From SZUA-181 sp964601765 (GTDB lineage Bacteria > Pseudomonadota > Zetaproteobacteria > Mariprofundales > Mariprofundaceae), in contig CAZROR010000018.1 of assembly GCA_964601765.1 (NCBI GenBank), positions 1 through 25,677 of the forward strand: a DNA stretch of 25,677 bases, written 5' to 3'. Positions 21,317 to 25,677 of the stretch are shown in pieces (position 1 is the first letter of the stretch; every line of letters starts with the position of its first letter). The translations under genes and the position numbers were made by a program. The notes below the pieces were generated by a model. It saw only the letters and a list, made by a program, of their open reading frames with translations. It had not been told where the DNA came from and did no database searches.

Positions 21317-22504
21317 TTACCGGAAGAGCCTGAGCACGTTCTGCTGGGCCTGGTTGGCCTGGGCCAGCATGGCCGTGCCTGCCTGCACCAGAATCTGGCT
21401 CTTGGTGAAGTTCGCCATTTCGGTGGCCATGTCGGCATCCCTGATCGTGGATACCGCGGCGCCGAGCTGCTCCACCGACGTGGCCAGGCTGGCGGCGACG
21501 AAGCCGAGCTGGTTCTGGGTGGCGCCCAGATCGGCCCGGTTGGTCGTCAGCGTGTCCAGGGCGTTCTTCGCGTAGGTGATGTAGCTCTGCGCGTCGGCCA
21601 GCGTGCTGATGCCCTTGCTTCCGAAGCTGCTGTCCAGGTCCGCGGCCTTGTAGGACTTGCCGAGATCGACCGTCACCTGGTTGTCACCGGTATTATCGGC
21701 GCCCACCTGGATGGTGACGGCGCTCGTGGATGCCGTGACCGTGAAGGTGCCGATCGACGCCCCGGTACTGGCTGCGGCGCCGGTCGTCTGGCCGGAGAGC
21801 GCGGCGTTGACCGTGATCTTGATGCCGAGGTTGTTGAAATCGAGCACCTGCGTGTTCAGACCGGTTGGCAGCGTGGCTACCGTGATCGTCTGGGTCGTGG
21901 TGCCGTCGGTCACGCGCACGATGTCACCGGCTCCGAATGTGCCGGCCGCGGTGGCGCTGGCCTCGACCAGGCTCACTGTGTAGGTGACGCCGCTTGTGTT
22001 TGCCGTGGCGCCGGCCGCGTCGATCTTGGTCGCACCCTCGTTTACCAGGAACGAGTTGTTCGTTACCGAGTTGCCGTTGCCGGAGCCATCCAGCAGGTTG
22101 ACGCCGTTGTAGTTCGTGGACTTGGCGATCTTGTCGATCTCCGTCTGCAGCTTGGCGCGCTCGGCTTCCAGCTTGGCGCGCTCCGTGCTGGTGGTGTTGG
22201 CGCTTGCAGCCTGGGTGGCCAGGGCCTGCATGCGCACCACCATGTTCTGGATCTCGTTGACCGCCGAGTCCGCCATCTTCACCATGGCGATGGCCTGTGC
22301 GGTATTTTGCACCGCCACCTGCAGCCGGCCTTTCTGTGCCTGCAGCTTGGAGGCGATGGCAAAGCCCGCCGCGTCATCGGCGGCGGAATTGATGCGGAAG
22401 CCGGAAGACAAACGCTCCAGCGCCTTGTTCATGTCGACGGTGTTGAAGTTCAACTGCTTCAGGGCGGCATTGGCGCCCACATTGGTTTGTACTGTCAGTG
22501 ACAT
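21317..22504 (-). CDS. fliC: Flagellin
   Basis: 395 aa filament subunit. The conserved N-terminal D0/D1 region (about 1-140) starts SLTVQTNVGANAALKQL and includes ALERLSSGFRINSAADDAAG. The conserved C-terminal D1/D0 region (about 315-395) ends ALAQANQAQQNVLRLFR. The central variable region (about 140-310) is short, Thr/Ser/Ala-rich and beta-forming, with many hydroxyl residues that could carry O-linked glycans. No cysteines. ATG 22504 follows AAGGAGAGAG. It is transcribed from a sigma-28 promoter with a roughly 100-base leader. Only one flagellin gene is visible in the window. Its divergent neighbour is a glycosyltransferase. Confidence 0.97.
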   Translation of the reverse strand: MSLTVQTNVGANAALKQLNFNTVDMNKALERLSSGFRINSAADDAAGFAIASKLQAQKGRLQVAVQNTAQAIAMVKMADSAVNEIQNMVVRMQALATQAASANTTSTERAKLEAERAKLQTEIDKIAKSTNYNGVNLLDGSGNGNSVTNNSFLVNEGATKIDAAGATANTSGVTYTVSLVEASATAAGTFGAGDIVRVTDGTTTQTITVATLPTGLNTQVLDFNNLGIKITVNAALSGQTTGAAASTGASIGTFTVTASTSAVTIQVGADNTGDNQVTVDLGKSYKAADLDSSFGSKGISTLADAQSYITYAKNALDTLTTNRADLGATQNQLGFVAASLATSVEQLGAAVSTIRDADMATEMANFTKSQILVQAGTAMLAQANQAQQNVLRLFR

Positions 22505-22564
22505 GGTCTCTCTCCTTGAGTATGTGATTGAACGCGTGAACGACATCCTTGCCCTGGTCACGCC

Positions 22565-22578
22565 GGGCCCGCGGGCCC
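22565..22578. other. 14-bp perfect palindrome in the fliC leader
   Basis: GGGCCCGCGGGCCC is an exact palindrome located in the transcribed leader of fliC, about 27 bases downstream of the predicted start point. It could form an mRNA structure or a dimer-binding site. Being so GC-rich, it could also arise by chance. Confidence 0.5.
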
Positions 22579-22613
22579 TGCGGGAACACAAAATTGTATC
22601 CCTGCAAGGCTGT

Positions 22614-22640
22614 ATATCGTCGCCGGATGCCGTGACTTTA
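22614..22640 (-). promoter_or_regulatory. Sigma-28 (FliA) promoter of fliC
   Basis: On the minus strand: TAAAGTCA-N11-GACGATAT against TAAAGTTT-N11-GCCGATAA. The -35 TAAAGT is exact, the -10 matches 6 of 8 bases, and the spacing is exact. The predicted start is near 22605. The intergenic region 22505-22724 is shared with the divergent glycosyltransferase, for which I see no clear sigma-28 or sigma-54 site. Confidence 0.75.
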
Positions 22641-22724
22641 ACATTTTGCCCGATTGCCACGGCTCACGGCGCGCATCTGGCCCCGTTTTTGCTGTCATCC
22701 GGGGGTAACCGGAAAGGAGGAGCG

Positions 22725-25677
22725 ATGTCTGCCGGAAATGCGGGGCGGGCCTGGGCAATGTCCGTCCACGAAGCCCTGAACGCGGGGAAGATTGCCACTG
22801 CGGAGCGGATTCTGGAGCGGGTCGGGGCCCGGGTGCGCGGCGATGCCGCGGCCGACATGCTCCTTGCCGAGGGCCGCCTGCGCATGCATCAGGGGCGGTA
22901 CGCGGAAGGCGCCCGCACCCTGGAGGCCTGCCTCAGGGTCGCGCCGGCCAGCCGGCAGGCGCGGCTGTATCTCTTTGCCTGCTATCGGGACGGCCATGAC
23001 GATGCGCGCATGCTGAAGCTGGCCCGCCGGTTTCGGGAAACCGGGGGCGATGACGAAACCGTGCTCGCCTATCTTGCCTTCATGCAGGTGTGCGACTGGG
23101 ACGCGGCCGCCGCGCTTGAGCCTGCCGTCATCGGACAGGTGATGAAGGGAGTGGTAAATCCCGCCTTTGTTCCGACGCTGTTTCTGGGCTTTCTCGCCAA
23201 TCCGCGCCTCGCCCCGGAACGCATTGCCGAAATTCACCGCGCCTGGGGCAGGCGGCTTTCGGAGAAGCATGCGCCGCTTCCCGGAGCGATGCCGCGGCGC
23301 GGTGGACGATTGCGTGTCGGCTATCTGTCGGCGGATTTTTACCACCACTCCGTCGGCAAGTTCGTGCGCGATCTCATCACCGGGCACGACCGGAGTCGTT
23401 TCGAGGTTTATTGTTACGCGCATCTGCACAGATCCGATCATTACACGGAGGGCTTCCGCCGGCATGCGGATCACTTCATCGAGGTGACCGATCTTTCGGC
23501 GCGGGAGCTTGCCGCGCGCATCCGCGCCGACGGCATCCATGTGCTCGTGGAACTTGGCGGCCATACCGGATTTTCACGCCTGGAGAGTCTGGCCTTCCGG
23601 CCGGCGCCCGTGCAGATATCCTGGCTCGGCTATCCCGCCACGACGGGACTGGAGACCGTGGACTTCAAAATCAGCGACGCCGGCGCGGAGCCCGCTAATG
23701 CGCAGGCGCTCTACAGCGAGGAATTGCTGTTCATGCCGAAAAGCTACCTGTGCATGTCCCGTCTGCCGGAGGCGCCGCTCCGGGAACGGGCGCCGGCGGA
23801 AGACAACGGCCATGTCACCTTCGGCACGTTCAACGACGTGCGCAAGCTCAACCCTGACGTGGTGGAAACCTGGGCCGAGATTCTGAGGCGGGTGGAAAAT
23901 GCCAGGCTTCTCGTCAAGGGCAGGGGCAGCGATTCTCCCATTGTGCGCGGGAATCTGCGCGCGGCGTTTGCACGCCATGGCATCGAATCCGGGCGGCTTC
24001 AGTTCATGGATTTTGCGCCGACGACGGAACAACAGATGCGGGACTGCCTGGCGGCGGATATCGCCCTCGACACCTTTCCCTACAACGGCACCACGACCAC
24101 CTTCGAAACCCTGTGGCTCGGCATCCCGGTCGTGGCGCTTGTCGGCAACGCGCACGTGGCGCGCACGAGCTGCGCCATCATGAGGAATATCGGCTTTGAG
24201 GCGACATGCGCTGCCGACAGGGCGGATTACGTGGAGAAAGCCGTGGCACTGGCCGAAAACCCCGGCAACCTCACGCTGCTGCGCAAGAGCTTGCCGACAC
24301 TGCTTCGGTACTCCCCGTTGTGCCACGCCGATGCCTTCGTGCGCGACTTCGAGGAACTGCTGGAGACGGCTTGCGAGCACAGGGGGCTGATAGCCGGTGA
24401 TGCAGCCCGGGAGGCCGGGAAGGGAATCACCGTGGCCCTGGCCGATGGCGTGCGGATCGTACTCCCCGATGATGACCGGATCGCGGCCTCCACAATCCGG
24501 GAGTTTGGCGACTGGCATGAGGACGAAATCCGGTTTCTGCGTCGTGTGTGCGGGGAAGAAGGCATGCGGGTGGCGCAGCTTCAGGCGGGCCGCGGTATCT
24601 ACGCCCTGAGCCTGGCGAAGGCAGTCACCGGGGACGGGACTGTTCTGGCCGTGGAAGAAGACAGAAGCAGGCGCGCACTGATCGAGGAAAGTGCGCGGGT
24701 CAACGGGCTTTCCCGGCTTACGGTCAGCGGCGAGGACAACGAAGCGCTGGCATCCTTTCTCCGGAACGGTTGCGATGTGTTGATTGCGGAGGAATTGACG
24801 TGCGATGTCAAAATGATGGCGGAAGCCGCGCCGCTCGTGATGCTGCGAGCCGGTGAGCATCCGGAATTCGCAGTCACGAAGATGGCAGAGGAAGGATTTG
24901 ACGGCTACAGGCTGATCCCGGGCCCCGGACTGCTTGCTCCGTTGCAGGATACGGGGCAACCGGGTTCTACCCGGGGATGGGCGTTTTACTGCAAGCGGGA
25001 ACGTGCCGAATCGCTGGCCGCGGCCGGCTTGCTCGCGCGGGGCGTTCCGGAGGATGTGCGCATTCCCGAAGCCCCGGACTTGTGGATGGCGCCGTTCCTG
25101 AACGAGGCCTTCGCGGCGCAGCTTCTTCCCGTCTGGCGGCGGCGCATCGAATCCGGCCTTCTGCCGGATGACTGGCGGCGGCTTGCGGCCGTGCTTGCAG
25201 CGTATCATGCCTCGCGTGACGGCTCCCGCCGGCCGCCGGATCGCTATGGCCTGATGGTGGCTGCCATGGCGCTGCTGCGCGATACACCGGGATTGGCAAA
25301 CAATCCGCCGAGGCTTAGCACCTTCGCTCGCCTGGCGCTGGATCTCGGCCTGCACGGAGCAGCTCTGGACGCACTCAATATTCTGATCGACCGAATCCGG
25401 GAAGCCGGCTCCTTCCTCCCGAACGAGCCGTTCCTGCCTCCCACCCCGTATTACGAACCGATCATCCACGACGGAAGGCTGGGCAACTGGCTGCTGGCAC
25501 AGGCGCTTGTCGTGTCCGACTGGCTACACCACGCCGGTGCCGACGGGTGGAAGCCGAATAGCGCGCTGCGCAATGCCCTCCTCGACCTGGACATGCCGGC
25601 CACGATGGCATCCGCCGTGCCCGTCTCCTGCCTGCGGGATCGCCGGCCGGCAGGGGCCGGGTGTTTCGGCAGGGGAG
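22725..25677 (+). CDS. TPR/SPINDLY-type O-GlcNAc transferase fused to FkbM-methyltransferase-like region (3' end outside window)
   Basis: The frame is open for 984 codons from ATG 22725 (GGAAAGGAGG upstream) to the window edge. Residues 10-130 are TPR-like helices. The OGT (GT41, SPINDLY family) domain spans about 190-555: RVGYLSADFYHHSVGKF (His207/208, near the catalytic-pocket His of OGT), FGTFNDVRKLNP (Lys374, matching the UDP-contacting Lys), and DTFPYNGTTTTFETLWLGIP (Asp449, Thr456-459). About 568-765 resembles FkbM methyltransferases (FGDWHEDEIRFLRRV, then VAVEEDRSRR-like strand, ESARVNGL). Its SAM glycine motif is degenerate: QLQAGRGIYAL instead of DIGAN-x-G-x-Y. From about 765 on lies an unrecognised helical C-terminal region. 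Adjacent and divergent to fliC, it probably O-glycosylates flagellin Ser/Thr in the cytoplasm. Confidence 0.93.
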   Translation, partial: MSAGNAGRAWAMSVHEALNAGKIATAERILERVGARVRGDAAADMLLAEGRLRMHQGRYAEGARTLEACLRVAPASRQARLYLFACYRDGHDDARMLKLARRFRETGGDDETVLAYLAFMQVCDWDAAAALEPAVIGQVMKGVVNPAFVPTLFLGFLANPRLAPERIAEIHRAWGRRLSEKHAPLPGAMPRRGGRLRVGYLSADFYHHSVGKFVRDLITGHDRSRFEVYCYAHLHRSDHYTEGFRRHADHFIEVTDLSARELAARIRADGIHVLVELGGHTGFSRLESLAFRPAPVQISWLGYPATTGLETVDFKISDAGAEPANAQALYSEELLFMPKSYLCMSRLPEAPLRERAPAEDNGHVTFGTFNDVRKLNPDVVETWAEILRRVENARLLVKGRGSDSPIVRGNLRAAFARHGIESGRLQFMDFAPTTEQQMRDCLAADIALDTFPYNGTTTTFETLWLGIPVVALVGNAHVARTSCAIMRNIGFEATCAADRADYVEKAVALAENPGNLTLLRKSLPTLLRYSPLCHADAFVRDFEELLETACEHRGLIAGDAAREAGKGITVALADGVRIVLPDDDRIAASTIREFGDWHEDEIRFLRRVCGEEGMRVAQLQAGRGIYALSLAKAVTGDGTVLAVEEDRSRRALIEESARVNGLSRLTVSGEDNEALASFLRNGCDVLIAEELTCDVKMMAEAAPLVMLRAGEHPEFAVTKMAEEGFDGYRLIPGPGLLAPLQDTGQPGSTRGWAFYCKRERAESLAAAGLLARGVPEDVRIPEAPDLWMAPFLNEAFAAQLLPVWRRRIESGLLPDDWRRLAAVLAAYHASRDGSRRPPDRYGLMVAAMALLRDTPGLANNPPRLSTFARLALDLGLHGAALDALNILIDRIREAGSFLPNEPFLPPTPYYEPIIHDGRLGNWLLAQALVVSDWLHHAGADGWKPNSALRNALLDLDMPATMASAVPVSCLRDRRPAGAGCFGRG

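Noticed and set aside
22140..22185. 12-bp repeat in fliC (AKLEAERAKL region)
   Set aside because: Reflects a heptad-like amino-acid repeat in the flagellin D1 helix rather than a recent DNA duplication.
20783..22501. 572-codon plus-strand ORF opposite fliC and flaG
   Set aside because: Antisense to the unmistakable flagellin gene; Gly/Arg/Val-rich translation.
23574..25469. 631-codon minus-strand ORF near the right edge
   Set aside because: Lies opposite the continuous SPINDLY-type glycosyltransferase frame, which carries recognisable catalytic motifs. The minus-strand product has none.

Overview
The window is a motility and chemotaxis island from a GC-rich, polarly or subpolarly flagellated proteobacterium. 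A gamma- or beta-proteobacterium-like lineage is my best guess. The evidence is the gene content (flagellin with the fliC-flaG-fliD-fliS-fliT order, a full che operon, PilZ), strong GGAGG ribosome sites, and clear sigma-54 (GG-N10-GC) and sigma-28 (TAAA-N15-GCCGATAA-like) promoters. I cannot name the genus. I saw no tRNA, rRNA, CRISPR array or insertion sequence.

Layout. (1) Bases 1-1810, plus strand: the 3' part of a hybrid histidine kinase, a small hypothetical ORF, then a sigma-54 promoter driving a small gene whose C-terminus is frameshifted by a 16-bp tandem duplication. (2) Bases 1889-12283, minus strand: one long, tightly overlapping chemotaxis operon. Read in transcription order it is a sigma-54 promoter, Aer-like PAS protein, MCP, second MCP with a CxxCH haem-c motif, a 122-aa protein of unknown family, CheA (Hpt-kinase-CheW-CheW-REC), CheW, CheY, CheB, CheR. 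(3) Bases 12417-14180, plus strand and divergent: a PilZ protein, then a sigma-54 promoter, a 21-aa leader ORF, CheX phosphatase, a 48-aa membrane microprotein and a CheY-like regulator. (4) Bases 14236-17247, minus strand: a PAS hybrid histidine kinase and an NhaD sodium/proton antiporter. (5) Bases 17290-22504, minus strand: flagellar filament genes fliT-like, fliS (sigma-28), an unusually long fliD (sigma-54), flaG and fliC (sigma-28). (6) Bases 22725-25677, plus strand, divergent from fliC and running off the right edge: a large TPR/SPINDLY-type O-GlcNAc-transferase-like protein with an FkbM-methyltransferase-like segment, probably a flagellin modification enzyme.

How it works together. 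The MCPs and the PAS protein should feed CheA/CheW; CheR and CheB adapt the receptors. CheY is the output regulator, and CheX in the divergent operon is the most obvious CheY-P phosphatase because I see no cheZ or cheC. PilZ ties motility to cyclic di-GMP. FliS chaperones FliC, FliD caps the filament, and the glycosyltransferase probably decorates it.

The most unusual features are: the OGT-FkbM fusion beside flagellin; the haem-c receptor; the DxxxQ-bearing small protein wedged between receptor and CheA; the CheA with two CheW-like modules and a receiver; and a striking set of short perfect tandem duplications (10-21 bp) at gene ends, two of which change reading frames.
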